Below the pieces are notes generated by a model. That model did no database searches, was not told where the DNA came from, and saw only the letters and a program-made list of their open reading frames with translations. Made by a program: the position numbers and the translations under genes. From Planctomycetota bacterium (lineage in GTDB: Bacteria > Planctomycetota > UBA1135), in NCBI GenBank assembly GCA_008501825.1, contig QQUA01000019.1, positions 62,001 to 126,000 of the forward strand: a DNA stretch of 64,000 bases, given 5' to 3'. This document shows positions 35,353 through 44,078 of this stretch, in pieces (positions within the stretch are counted from its first letter, which is position 1; the number at the start of each line of letters is the position of its first letter).

Positions 35353-36476
35353 AGATTTCCTTTTTAGTCGTCAAAGGCCTGCCTGGAAAAGGCGGCATCG
35401 AAAAATACACCCACCAACTCGGACGCCGGCTGGCGGACCGGGGCCATGATGTTTCGGTTTACTGTACTTCCGGCCCGGAGTGCCCGAAGGGGCCCTTCGA
35501 CGGCATGGAAATCATTCCGGTTCCCGCGATCCGCAAACGAAGTTTGGAAAAAATGAGCGCGGTTTGGGCCGCGGCTTTGCACTTGGCCTGGCGAACCGGC
35601 TCCGATATTGCCCACGTTCATGCCTTCGGCCCCGGCATGGCTTCCTGCCTACCCCGACTTCGCGGCATGAAAACCGTGGTGCAAGGCCATGGAATCGAGT
35701 GGCTCCGATCTCGCTGGGGTCATTTCGGCCGCTTTTTCCTCAAGGCTACGGAATGGCCGTCGGTTCGCTTTCCTCACCGGGTCACCGTCGTCTCCAAGAC
35801 TCAGAGAGAGTATCTGAAAAAACGCTACGGTTTGGACGCCGAGTACATTCCGGTAGGCGTTGGCGATCCGAAACTTCGCCCACCCCGCTTGATCAAGGAG
35901 AAATTCGGACTGGAAAACAAGGGATATCTACTGTTCGCCGCCCGCCTGGTCCGGGAGAAGGGGGCGCATTTTTTGATCCAGGCCTTCCGCAAGCTAGATA
36001 CCGATTTGAAATTGGTCATCGCCGGAGATTCGCCTTATGAGCAAGAATACAAAGACGAGCTGAAACAAATGGCCGCCGGCGACCCCCGCATCGTGTTCAC
36101 CGGCTTCGTCACCGGCGAATTATTGGAAGAATTGTTTTCCAACGCCTACATATTCTTGCAGCCTTCTACCATTGAGGGCCTGCCCATTGGTATGCTCGAA
36201 GCCATGAGCTACGGTTTGTGTTGCGTTTCCAGCGACATTCCGGAAAACCAGGAAGGCATCGCCGGTCAAGGCCACGTGTTCGAAAACGAGTCTCCGAACG
36301 ATCTGCATCGGGTGCTCAAGGATTTGCTCCAAAAACCCGAAGAAATTAAAGCTCTCGGAGAAGCTGCGTCCCAACGTGTGCTCGGCGAGCACCATTGGGA
36401 TCAAATTACCAGCAGATTCGAGTCTTTTTACCGCAGCTTAATGGAAACTCCCCGTTCCCAAGAGGCCATCGCATGA
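35349..36476 (+). CDS. Glycosyltransferase family 4-like (GT-B), second
   Basis: 375 residues from GTG 35349 inside a GTGA overlap; sequence upstream in frame belongs to the preceding gene. N-terminal VKISFLVVKGLPGKGGIEKYTHQLGRRLADRGHDV, donor domain FAARLVREKGAHFLIQAFRKLD, and signature LQPSTIEGLPIGMLEAMSYGLCCVSSDIPENQE. It is a classic retaining GT4 cytoplasmic sugar transferase. The stop overlaps the radical SAM ATG by 4 bases. Donor and acceptor cannot be assigned. Confidence 0.88.
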   Translation: MKISFLVVKGLPGKGGIEKYTHQLGRRLADRGHDVSVYCTSGPECPKGPFDGMEIIPVPAIRKRSLEKMSAVWAAALHLAWRTGSDIAHVHAFGPGMASCLPRLRGMKTVVQGHGIEWLRSRWGHFGRFFLKATEWPSVRFPHRVTVVSKTQREYLKKRYGLDAEYIPVGVGDPKLRPPRLIKEKFGLENKGYLLFAARLVREKGAHFLIQAFRKLDTDLKLVIAGDSPYEQEYKDELKQMAAGDPRIVFTGFVTGELLEELFSNAYIFLQPSTIEGLPIGMLEAMSYGLCCVSSDIPENQEGIAGQGHVFENESPNDLHRVLKDLLQKPEEIKALGEAASQRVLGEHHWDQITSRFESFYRSLMETPRSQEAIA

Positions 36477-37651
36477 GTCGTCCCCGCGCCGCCAAGTACA
36501 CCGGCTACCCTCGCGTTCGCTTCGGCAGCATCATTACCACCTATCGCTGCAACGCCAAGTGCAACATGTGCGACATTTGGCAGCACCCGACCGATCCGAA
36601 AACCGAAATCGGAACGGAGGTGTACTCCAAGTTACCGGAAATGGACGCGGCCAACGTCACCGGAGGGGAACCGTTTCTGCGCAAGGACCTGGACGACATC
36701 GTCTCCGTCGTCAAGGAGCGAGCCAAGCGGGTGGTGATCAGCTCCAACGGCTGGCACGTGGAAAAGACCTTGGCCTTGTTTGAAAAACACGGCAACAGCA
36801 TCGGCCTCCGCCTGAGTATTGAAGGCCTACCCAAGACGAATGACGAAATCCGCGGCATGCGGGATGGTTTTGACCGCGCCTTGCGGATCTTGACCACCCT
36901 GAACCGGATGGGGGTCCAGGACATCGGCTTCGGCCTGACCATTCAGGATTGGAATGCCGAGGACGCCCTCGAACTCTATTCCCTGGCCAAAATGATGGGC
37001 ATGGAGTTCGCTTCCGCGACTTTGCACAACTCATTCTATTTCCACAAACAGGACAACAAATTTGAAGACACGGCCGGAGCTCTCAAAACTCTGCACACCA
37101 TCGCCGAGGATCTCCTCAAGTCGAAACGGCCCAAGGACTGGTTCCGGGCTTACTTCAACTACGGCTTGATGAATTATCTTCAAGGCAATCCGCGCCTGCT
37201 CCCTTGCCGGATGGCTCACGATGCCTTCTTTATCGAGCCCAATGGCGACATCATGCCCTGCAACGCCATGGACAAGAAGATGACCTTCGGCAACCTCCGG
37301 ACCGAGGCTTGGGAGGACATCTGGTACAGCCAAGATGCCGAAACTGCCCGGGAAGCGGTTCGCAGTTGCGAAAAAAACTGCTGGATGGTCGGCTCGGTTT
37401 CGCAGGAAATGAAAAAGCGGATCCACAAGCCGCTTGCCTGGCTGGTCAAACATAAAGTCTTCAGAAAGCCGATCCAAGTCCCCGCCCTGGCCCAACACCA
37501 TCCCAATTACATCTTGGATCGCGGCGGTCCTCCGGCGGCGGAAACCATGCACCACGAACTCTTACCGAAGGGAATTCGCAAGCGCCATCGCAAGGGTTTG
37601 AAGGTCGAAGAAAACGCCGATCCGGCCAAACCGGAACAAGTCGAAGTCTAG
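36473..37651 (+). CDS. Radical SAM protein with SPASM-like domain
   Basis: 392 residues from ATG 36473 (ATGA overlap). The radical SAM cluster motif is CNAKCNMC (C-x3-C-x2-C, about residues 23-30), followed by NVTGGEPFLRKDL. A SPASM-like C-terminal region has CRMAHDAFFIEPNGDIMPCNAM and CEKNC, which would hold auxiliary Fe-S clusters. Such proteins occur in polysaccharide and lipid-modification loci, where the substrate is often unknown. The C-terminal 90 residues are basic and have no obvious membrane helix. Last gene of the plus-strand run. Confidence 0.85.
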   Translation: MSRPRAAKYTGYPRVRFGSIITTYRCNAKCNMCDIWQHPTDPKTEIGTEVYSKLPEMDAANVTGGEPFLRKDLDDIVSVVKERAKRVVISSNGWHVEKTLALFEKHGNSIGLRLSIEGLPKTNDEIRGMRDGFDRALRILTTLNRMGVQDIGFGLTIQDWNAEDALELYSLAKMMGMEFASATLHNSFYFHKQDNKFEDTAGALKTLHTIAEDLLKSKRPKDWFRAYFNYGLMNYLQGNPRLLPCRMAHDAFFIEPNGDIMPCNAMDKKMTFGNLRTEAWEDIWYSQDAETAREAVRSCEKNCWMVGSVSQEMKKRIHKPLAWLVKHKVFRKPIQVPALAQHHPNYILDRGGPPAAETMHHELLPKGIRKRHRKGLKVEENADPAKPEQVEV

Positions 37652-37679
37652 GCTTCTCGAATTCGAGTTCGCCGTCGAC

Positions 37680-38663
37680 TTAAGTTTCGGCTTTCTTTCC
37701 GATGCTTTCCGGAATCGGCGCTTGGCCGGTTTTCAAGCCTCTGCGCATGCCGATTCGAGTCCGCAGGACGGAAAGACTTCGCTTGGGGAGGCCCCAAGCC
37801 AGCCCTTTCATCATCGGCAACAAGGCAGCTCCGGCACCGCGGCCGGCGGCCTGATAACCGGCTATCTGAAATTCACGGCGATTCACCCTTTCAATGATTG
37901 CCCTAGATCCGATTTCCAGTTCTTTCCGCCATTTCTCCACGCTGCCTCGGCTTACCGGCTGAAATATCTTTTCGGAGTGGTGGGTGCCGATGAACTTGGA
38001 ACTGGATTCAAAAAAATTCAACATTTCGGCTTCGTAGGGAATCTCCAAAAACTGACAGATCTTCTCTACCGTAGCTTGAGGTTCGGTGACCAATTCCTCA
38101 TAACGAAGCAAAAACCAGGACTCCGGCCAAGCCTTCCGCCGCATCGCCTGAACCCAGCCACGCTGTTTGAACTTCCAATCGAAGGCAAAGGCCAGCGGGT
38201 CGCTCTTGTTCGGATCCATTTTCCGCCAGCTCAGGAAAACGTCCCGAGGGTCACGAACGATCCAGAGGATCTTGGCTTCAGGAAGGTGGCGAGGGATCGA
38301 AGCCCAAAGATTGGAAAATGAGGGGGACTTCTCCCCCACCACGGTTTTCCCGTGCAACCGGCCATACCCCTGATAAAAAGCCTGCAGTATCCGTTCAGTT
38401 GAACAAGAATCCAAATCCTGCAAAGGCGCAGCCAAATCTTCCAGATCCACGTTCCACAAATGCAGGTGGGGGCTGCTCCGTAGATATTTCAGACATTGCT
38501 GCAGCTCCGCCGCAGAAAGTGATGGATCTCGGCGTTGGATCAAAGGCAAAAATGCGGTTCCCTCTTCCGGAATGGCCACCTGGGAATGAGCGTTTAAAAC
38601 CAGGCGCAATAAAGTAGTCCCGGAACGTTGCGAGCCAAGGATGAAAAAAGCAGGCGCCTTCAT
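37680..38663 (-). CDS. Sulfotransferase
   Basis: 327 residues from ATG 38663 inside an ATGA overlap with the upstream gene. The PAPS-binding motifs are present: the 5-prime phosphosulfate loop FFILGSQRSGTTLLRLVLNAH and the 3-prime phosphate segment ILWIVRDPRDVFLSWRKM. GEKSP and LLRYEELVTEPQATVEKICQFL are also typical. It sulfates a sugar or lipid acceptor, which suggests a sulfated exopolysaccharide. Third gene of a minus-strand operon that sits inside the locus. No signal peptide, so it is cytoplasmic. Confidence 0.85.
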   Translation of the reverse strand: MKAPAFFILGSQRSGTTLLRLVLNAHSQVAIPEEGTAFLPLIQRRDPSLSAAELQQCLKYLRSSPHLHLWNVDLEDLAAPLQDLDSCSTERILQAFYQGYGRLHGKTVVGEKSPSFSNLWASIPRHLPEAKILWIVRDPRDVFLSWRKMDPNKSDPLAFAFDWKFKQRGWVQAMRRKAWPESWFLLRYEELVTEPQATVEKICQFLEIPYEAEMLNFFESSSKFIGTHHSEKIFQPVSRGSVEKWRKELEIGSRAIIERVNRREFQIAGYQAAGRGAGAALLPMMKGLAWGLPKRSLSVLRTRIGMRRGLKTGQAPIPESIGKKAET

Positions 38664-39952
38664 CGCAGGCGAGCGTAACGTTCTCCAGCCCGGCAAGCAA
38701 TGCCGGCCAAGAGGAAGAAAGTCAGCGACACGAATGGCTTGTTCAAACCGGTAAGAAATCCCATGACCACCATACCTAAGAGGAAACCACGGAGGCGGCC
38801 GACCAAGTGAGCAATATCGTAGTTCTCCACCGCCTGGAATCGCCGTTCGGCTAAACGAATGTGGGCTCCAAAACCCACCAAGGCCAAAACCAGCGCCAAG
38901 CCCCCGACTAGGCCGACTTCAGCGAAGACTCCGGGCCAATAGCTGTCCAAGCTACCCATTTCTTCAAACATCTCGGCAAAAAACACCGGCCAGGTTTGAT
39001 GATAAGGCGATCCCATCATCGCCGCCGGCACGCCGCAGAACATGCCAGGCCCAACTCCCAGAATCGGGTTATCCTGCAAGGCTTCCAGAGATTTCAAATA
39101 GGTAAAGGCTCGGTAGTAATACTGAGGATCGTACGACTCGGCCAAGGAAAGATAGTGAGCGCCGAGGAAACCGAGGATGATGGCTCCGATCAGAATGCCG
39201 CGACCGCCTCGAATGGCGGACATGAAAAACAAGCCGATCAGAGCTTGCCGCGATCCGGAAAAAACTACCGCCGCGAAGAGAATGAGGAAAAGGGGGATCT
39301 TGGTGAACCAAGTTCGCGCCAGCGAAGGGACCAAAGCAATGCCGAGAACGCAAGCCAAGCCGACAAAGTTGGTGTGGCCGTGTCCGGGAAGACTGACGAT
39401 GCGATAAAGTCCCAAACGGCTCTTGCTTTTTTCCTCCACCCAGTCGTTTTCGATTCCGGCAAGGGCCAAGAATTCTCCCAGGACTCCGAAGCCGGCGAGG
39501 ATCAGCAAACCGACTAAGGCGTATTGAGCCGCCCTTCGAAATTGGCGCCCGGTCCAGGGAATGGATTGAACCAAGAAAAAGGTAAAGGCCGCTTTGCCGA
39601 GGTCGAAGATGCCGAATACGCCTTGCAGCGGAGGAACGCGCTTCAACAGGATCGAAATCACAGAAGCGAACAGAAAAACCCACAAGCCGATCGCCGGCAA
39701 CCCGCCCCCGAACGAGGCTCCCAAGCCACGCCCCTGGGCCAACAAGGTCATCATCCAAGGCAGGCCAAGGCCCAAAACCAAGATCTCATCGAAAAAACGC
39801 AGTAGTTGGGCCAAGCTTTCGTTCTCAACCTGGTTGACTAAAAAATCTTGAAACGGAAAAAATAACAGGCTGAACATCACCAAGCTTCTTCCGAGCATGC
39901 CGAGGCTACCTTCGCCGGGAAGGGCCAGGGTTCGCGCCGGAAGTTCTTGCAT
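38660..39952 (-). CDS. O-antigen ligase / Wzy-like polymerase membrane protein
   Basis: 430 residues with about 10-12 transmembrane segments. The family loop is recognisable: LFAAVVFSGSRQALIGLFF, then a large extracytoplasmic region containing LEALQDNPILGVGPGMF. It joins repeat units or attaches polymer to a carrier in the periplasmic leaflet. It overlaps the sulfotransferase start by 4 bases and follows the glycosyltransferase by 9 bases. Polymerase or ligase cannot be told apart from sequence; as the only candidate in the locus, Wzy-like polymerase is the likelier role. Confidence 0.8.
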   Translation of the reverse strand: MQELPARTLALPGEGSLGMLGRSLVMFSLLFFPFQDFLVNQVENESLAQLLRFFDEILVLGLGLPWMMTLLAQGRGLGASFGGGLPAIGLWVFLFASVISILLKRVPPLQGVFGIFDLGKAAFTFFLVQSIPWTGRQFRRAAQYALVGLLILAGFGVLGEFLALAGIENDWVEEKSKSRLGLYRIVSLPGHGHTNFVGLACVLGIALVPSLARTWFTKIPLFLILFAAVVFSGSRQALIGLFFMSAIRGGRGILIGAIILGFLGAHYLSLAESYDPQYYYRAFTYLKSLEALQDNPILGVGPGMFCGVPAAMMGSPYHQTWPVFFAEMFEEMGSLDSYWPGVFAEVGLVGGLALVLALVGFGAHIRLAERRFQAVENYDIAHLVGRLRGFLLGMVVMGFLTGLNKPFVSLTFFLLAGIACRAGERYARLR

Positions 39953-39961
39953 GCCAGGATT

Positions 39962-41131
39962 CTAGCCGCGGCTCTCAACCAATTCACGGCAATCCAACCA
40001 AGCCGCCGCACACAATTGGCGATAAAGGCTCAAGGTTTCTTCCAGCACCTTGGATTGGGAAAACCGGCCGGCAACCAAAGCCCGCCCTTTGGATCCCAAG
40101 CGCCGGCGCAAGGAAGGATCGAGCAAAAGCCGCTCCAGAGCCTCGGCCAAAGCCTCGGGGTCTCCAACCGGGACCAGGAAACCGCTTTCGCCCTCCAGGA
40201 CCGTTTCTCGACAACCCGCCACATCGGTCGTCACCAGCGGCCGACCCGCCGCCGCCGCTTCTAATAAAAACAGGGAAAGCCCCTCCCGATAAGAAGGCAA
40301 ACAAGCCACGTGACAAGCGGCCAGTCTTTCCGGCACGTTCTCCACCCAACCGAAATGCCGAACCCATGGACGATCGAGCCAAGCTTGCAACTCGGCGGCG
40401 GAAAGGCTGCTAGGGTTCCCCGGATCCAAACTTCCGGCCAGGTGCAATTGGTGACGGCAGTTCCGCCGATGCAGCCGTTGACTGGCTTGCAGCAAATCCA
40501 CCACGCCCTTATCTCGAATCAATCGACCGGCGAAAAGCACCACCGGCTCACCCTCCGGTTCCGGCTGCTCCGGAAATTGATTCAAATCCACCCCTGAACC
40601 AGGGATTAAACAGCTCTGCTCAGGAGCCAACAAACCGGCCTGTAAAAACAGGGCTCGGTCGGTTTGATTTTGAAACACCACCTGGGTGCGCCCGTGACCA
40701 AACACCCATCGATAGGCCCTGAGCAAAAACCGCCGCAAGATCGGTCCACCGGAAATGAAGCTGGACCCAAGTCCGCCCAACAAACAAAGTTTGGCTTCGA
40801 CTCCGGCCAGACGAGCGGCCAATCCTCCGAACAACACCGCCCGCATGGAAACCAAATGGACCAAGTCGGGTTTCCGGCGGCGAAGGAGGCGCCACAAATC
40901 CCAAGTACCGGAGACCAAGGTCCACGCACTTCGCTTGCGACTCAATCGAATTCGCTGCAAGGTCAAGCCGGTCTTTTGGATCCGTTCAAAATACTCGCCG
41001 TCCGGTACCGCCACGGTCAGGTCGTAACCTTCCTCTTCCAAGCGTCGGGCCAATGCCAGCCGGTGGGTCCAGAAATATCGATCATCGGGAACCACCAGGA
41101 CGACATGGGGGCCGGATTTCGTCGAAACCAT
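39962..41131 (-). CDS. Glycosyltransferase (GT4-like), third
   Basis: 389 residues from ATG 41131. An ATG at 41173 is also in frame but would leave only 3 bases to the divergent dehydrogenase start. GT-B fold: HVVLVVPDDRYFWTHRLALARRLEEEGY at the N-terminus, VVLFAGRLIRDKGVVDLLQA in the donor domain, and CLPSYREGLSLFLLEAAAAGRPLVTTDVAGCRETV as the signature. A SGVDLNQF turn is conserved in the family. It heads the minus-strand operon of glycosyltransferase, ligase/polymerase and sulfotransferase. Confidence 0.85.
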   Translation of the reverse strand: MVSTKSGPHVVLVVPDDRYFWTHRLALARRLEEEGYDLTVAVPDGEYFERIQKTGLTLQRIRLSRKRSAWTLVSGTWDLWRLLRRRKPDLVHLVSMRAVLFGGLAARLAGVEAKLCLLGGLGSSFISGGPILRRFLLRAYRWVFGHGRTQVVFQNQTDRALFLQAGLLAPEQSCLIPGSGVDLNQFPEQPEPEGEPVVLFAGRLIRDKGVVDLLQASQRLHRRNCRHQLHLAGSLDPGNPSSLSAAELQAWLDRPWVRHFGWVENVPERLAACHVACLPSYREGLSLFLLEAAAAGRPLVTTDVAGCRETVLEGESGFLVPVGDPEALAEALERLLLDPSLRRRLGSKGRALVAGRFSQSKVLEETLSLYRQLCAAAWLDCRELVESRG

Positions 41132-41176
41132 GGCAAGCTTAGGACGGGCCTCGAGGGTTCCGTCGTCCCTCATAGT

Positions 41177-42541
41177 ATGATTCTGCGCCAACCTGGATCA
41201 GTCACCTTGAACTCAGTCGAAACCGAAAGTCCCGAATCCCACCTGAAACAGCGGTTGGAGCGGCGCGAAGCCCGAATCGCGGTTTTGGGTTTGGGGTATG
41301 TCGGATTGCCTTTGGCTCTCGCACTGAACCAAAGGGGTTTTCCGGTTTTGGGCGTCGACCCGGATCCAATTCGTTTGCAGGCTTTGGAGCAAGGCCGCAG
41401 TTACGTGGAAGCGGTGGAGTCCGCCCAACTCCGCCGAGTCCAATCCGATACCCGCTGGCAGCTTCAATCCGACCTCGACCCCACTTTCGAAGCAGAGGTT
41501 TTTTTGCTTTGCTTGCCGACTCCGCTGGGCCGAGCCAACACTCCGGACCTTGGCATCCTCCGGCAAGCTGCGGAAAAGATCGCCGCCCAACTGAAGCCAG
41601 GAAATTTAGTCATCCTGGAATCCACCACTTGGCCCGGAACCACCGCCACCGTCCTACAGCCGATATTGGAACAAAACAGCGGATATCGCGCCGGCCAAGA
41701 TTTTTTCCTGGCCTATTCTCCGGAGCGCAGCGATCCGGGAAACCCGAATTATCATTTGTGCAATACGCCTCGAATCGTGGCTGGTTTGGATCCGGCTTCC
41801 TCCGCTTTGGCGGTCCAGCTCTACCAAAGTTTCTGCGATCAGGTGGTTCCAGTATCCAGTCTCGCTGTGGCGGAACTGGCCAAGCTGTACGAGAACACTT
41901 ATCGAGCGGTGAACATCGCCTTGGTCAATGAAATGGCCATGCTTTGCCACAAAATGGGATTGGATGCCTGGCAAGTTTTGGACGCCGCCCATAGCAAACC
42001 TTTTGGCATTCAAGCTTTTTACCCCGGCCCCGGAGTCGGAGGCCATTGCATTGCCATTGATCCCTTGTACCTCCAGTGGAGTGCCCAAGAGCACGGTTTC
42101 CTTGCCGGCCTGATGTCCCGGGCGGTGGAGATCAACCGCGGCATGCCGCTTTATGTTTGCGGGCGAGCCAAGTCCTTGCTGGCGGATATGGATGGAGAAC
42201 CGGCGGATAAGGAAGTTTTGCTGCTCGGCGTGGCTTATAAAGCGGACGTCGCCGATGCTCGGGAAGCACCGGCGGTGGAGATTCTGCAACGATTGCGAGG
42301 CATGGGCTATCCGGTGCGCTATCACGACCCTTTGATACCCAAGCTTGATTTGGAGGGAGAGAGCCTGGTTTCCCAGCCGCTTACCGAAACCAATCTCAAA
42401 AGGGCTTCCTTAGTCTTGTTGCTAACCGCACATGCCTCCTTCGATCTGCCCGAAATCCTCCGGCACAGCCGCTTCCTATTAGATACCCGGGGCGCCTGCC
42501 GCCACCTACAACCAGATCCCGAGCGGGTCATTCTTCTTTAA
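41177..42541 (+). CDS. Nucleotide-sugar dehydrogenase (WbpA/UDP-N-acetylhexosamine 6-dehydrogenase type)
   Basis: 454 residues. The NAD fold is IAVLGLGYVGLPLALAL, followed by LCLPTPLG, ILESTTWPGTT and YSPERSDPGN, the last being typical of WbpA-type enzymes. The catalytic Lys is in ELAKLYENTYRAVNIALVNE and the catalytic Cys in GPGVGGHCIAIDP. It makes a UDP-uronic acid. The start is uncertain: ATG 41177 leaves a 35-residue leader, and TTG 41207 is also possible. Divergent from the minus-strand glycosyltransferase. With the next gene it suggests an amino-uronic-acid pathway. Confidence 0.88.
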   Translation: MILRQPGSVTLNSVETESPESHLKQRLERREARIAVLGLGYVGLPLALALNQRGFPVLGVDPDPIRLQALEQGRSYVEAVESAQLRRVQSDTRWQLQSDLDPTFEAEVFLLCLPTPLGRANTPDLGILRQAAEKIAAQLKPGNLVILESTTWPGTTATVLQPILEQNSGYRAGQDFFLAYSPERSDPGNPNYHLCNTPRIVAGLDPASSALAVQLYQSFCDQVVPVSSLAVAELAKLYENTYRAVNIALVNEMAMLCHKMGLDAWQVLDAAHSKPFGIQAFYPGPGVGGHCIAIDPLYLQWSAQEHGFLAGLMSRAVEINRGMPLYVCGRAKSLLADMDGEPADKEVLLLGVAYKADVADAREAPAVEILQRLRGMGYPVRYHDPLIPKLDLEGESLVSQPLTETNLKRASLVLLLTAHASFDLPEILRHSRFLLDTRGACRHLQPDPERVILL

Positions 42542-42631
42542 GCACAACCCCCGCGGCCAAACGGAATCGCCGGGCTTCTAGAATAGCCCCTGAGCCGTTC
42601 CCTTCACCCAGGTCGCCAGCGACCTTCGAGC

Positions 42632-43762
42632 ATGAATCACCCCCCCATTCCGATTTTGGACCTGCGGGCTTCCATCCAGGAGCAGGAAGAAGAGCTTCGC
42701 CAAGCTTTGGTCAACGTCCTGCAAAGTGGGGCTTTTATCCAGGGGCCGGAAGTCAAGGCTTTCGAAGAGGAAGTGGCCGATTATTTAGGCGTTCGCAGCG
42801 CCGTTGGAGTGAATTCCGGAACCGACGCCTTGATCCTTGCATTGCGCGCCCTCGGAGCCGAACCGGGCGTGGAAGTGATCACCAGCCCCTTCACTTTTTT
42901 CGCCACCGCTGAAGCCATCTCGGTGACTGGAGCCACTCCGGTGTTCGCCGACATCGATCCCAACAGTTTCAATCTAGATCCGCAAAAGGTTGGCGAAGTC
43001 TTAAGTTCCCGAACCCGAATCTTGCTGCCGGTGCATCTGTTCGGGCGCCCCGCCGACATGGCAGCCATGCAGGCCATCGCCGAAAAGCATGAACTTCAAT
43101 TGCTGGAAGACTGCGCCCAAAGCATCGGCGCCAAATTGGAAGGCCGAGCCACCGGATCGATGGGTGCCGCCGGCACTTTTTCGTTCTACCCCACCAAGAA
43201 TCTGGGCGCATTTGGAGACGGTGGCTTGGTGGTCACCCAATCGGCATCTATTGCTGAAAAGGTACGGAAACTAGGCAATCACGGCAGTCTAGAGCGTTAT
43301 CACAACGAGGAATTGGGCATGAATTCGCGCTTGGACGCGATGCAAGCCGCCATCTTGAGAGTTCGATTCCGCAAGCTGGATGCCTGGAATTACAGCCGGC
43401 GGAAAGCGGCCGCCCGTTACAACCAATGGCTAGCCGACGTCGACGGCTTGCAAACGCCGGAAATCAGCCCAGGCCACGTCTTTCACCAATACACCCTGAG
43501 AATCCTCGACGGCCGGCGCGATGCCTTGCAAGCCCATTTGAAAAGCGTCGGGATTTCCACCATCGTTTATTACCCGGTGCCGTTGACCGAACTTCCGGTT
43601 TACCGAGGACAGTACCCGAAGTTCCCTCACAGCGAACAAGCCGCAGCGCAAGTTCTCAGCCTTCCCTTGTGGCCGGACATGCCGGAAAGCACTCAACAAC
43701 GGGTGGTGGACGGCATCCGCAGCTTCTTTACCAACCGAGCTGCCGCCGGCCTTCCTCGCTGA
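42632..43762 (+). CDS. DegT/DnrJ/EryC1/StrS-type sugar aminotransferase
   Basis: 376 residues. PLP-dependent: VGVNSGTDALILALRALG, the pocket LLEDCAQSIGAK, and the Schiff-base Lys in TFSFYPTKNLGAFGDGGLVV. Length and motifs fit WbpE-like enzymes that aminate 3-keto-UDP-sugars. It is the last gene of the exopolysaccharide locus on the plus strand. Its 3-prime end overlaps the convergent MIP18-like gene by 35 bases, leaving no room for an intergenic terminator. Substrate assignment rests on the neighbouring WbpA-like gene and is inference. Confidence 0.9.
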   Translation: MNHPPIPILDLRASIQEQEEELRQALVNVLQSGAFIQGPEVKAFEEEVADYLGVRSAVGVNSGTDALILALRALGAEPGVEVITSPFTFFATAEAISVTGATPVFADIDPNSFNLDPQKVGEVLSSRTRILLPVHLFGRPADMAAMQAIAEKHELQLLEDCAQSIGAKLEGRATGSMGAAGTFSFYPTKNLGAFGDGGLVVTQSASIAEKVRKLGNHGSLERYHNEELGMNSRLDAMQAAILRVRFRKLDAWNYSRRKAAARYNQWLADVDGLQTPEISPGHVFHQYTLRILDGRRDALQAHLKSVGISTIVYYPVPLTELPVYRGQYPKFPHSEQAAAQVLSLPLWPDMPESTQQRVVDGIRSFFTNRAAAGLPR

Positions 43763-44078
43763 CACGGGCCGGGGTCCACGGCGGATCGAAGACCAATTCG
43801 ACCCGCACTTCTTCAACTTCAGGCAAGGCGGAAACGGCTCGACGGACCCCGTCCTGCAGCGCTCCGCTCATCGGGCAGGCGGGAGTAGTCAGAGTCATGC
43901 GTACCGTGATTCGCCGCGAATCCGGAGAGAATTCAACCCCATAAACCAAGCCCATGGCCACCATACCGACTCCTGTCTCAGGATCGGGCAAAGCGGCCAG
44001 GGCATGCCAAGCTTTTTCTTCCACCGCGGCACCTGAATGTTCCGGCGGGTGGGATTGATCGATTTCGGGTGAAGTCAT
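43728..44078 (-). CDS. MIP18/PaaD-like (DUF59) metal-sulfur cluster assembly factor
   Basis: 116 residues from ATG 44078 inside an ATGA overlap. The DUF59 core is readable: AALPDPETGVGMVAMGLVYGVEF, ITVRMTLTTPACPMSG with the conserved Cys in TTPACP, and VEEVRVELVFDPPWTP. Such proteins assist Fe-S cluster delivery, and relatives recur in nitrogen-oxide response operons. Last gene of the sigma-54 operon. In-frame sequence upstream of the chosen ATG belongs to the membrane-protein gene. The coding end overlaps the aminotransferase by 35 bases. Confidence 0.8.
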   Translation of the reverse strand: MTSPEIDQSHPPEHSGAAVEEKAWHALAALPDPETGVGMVAMGLVYGVEFSPDSRRITVRMTLTTPACPMSGALQDGVRRAVSALPEVEEVRVELVFDPPWTPARVSEEGRRQLGW

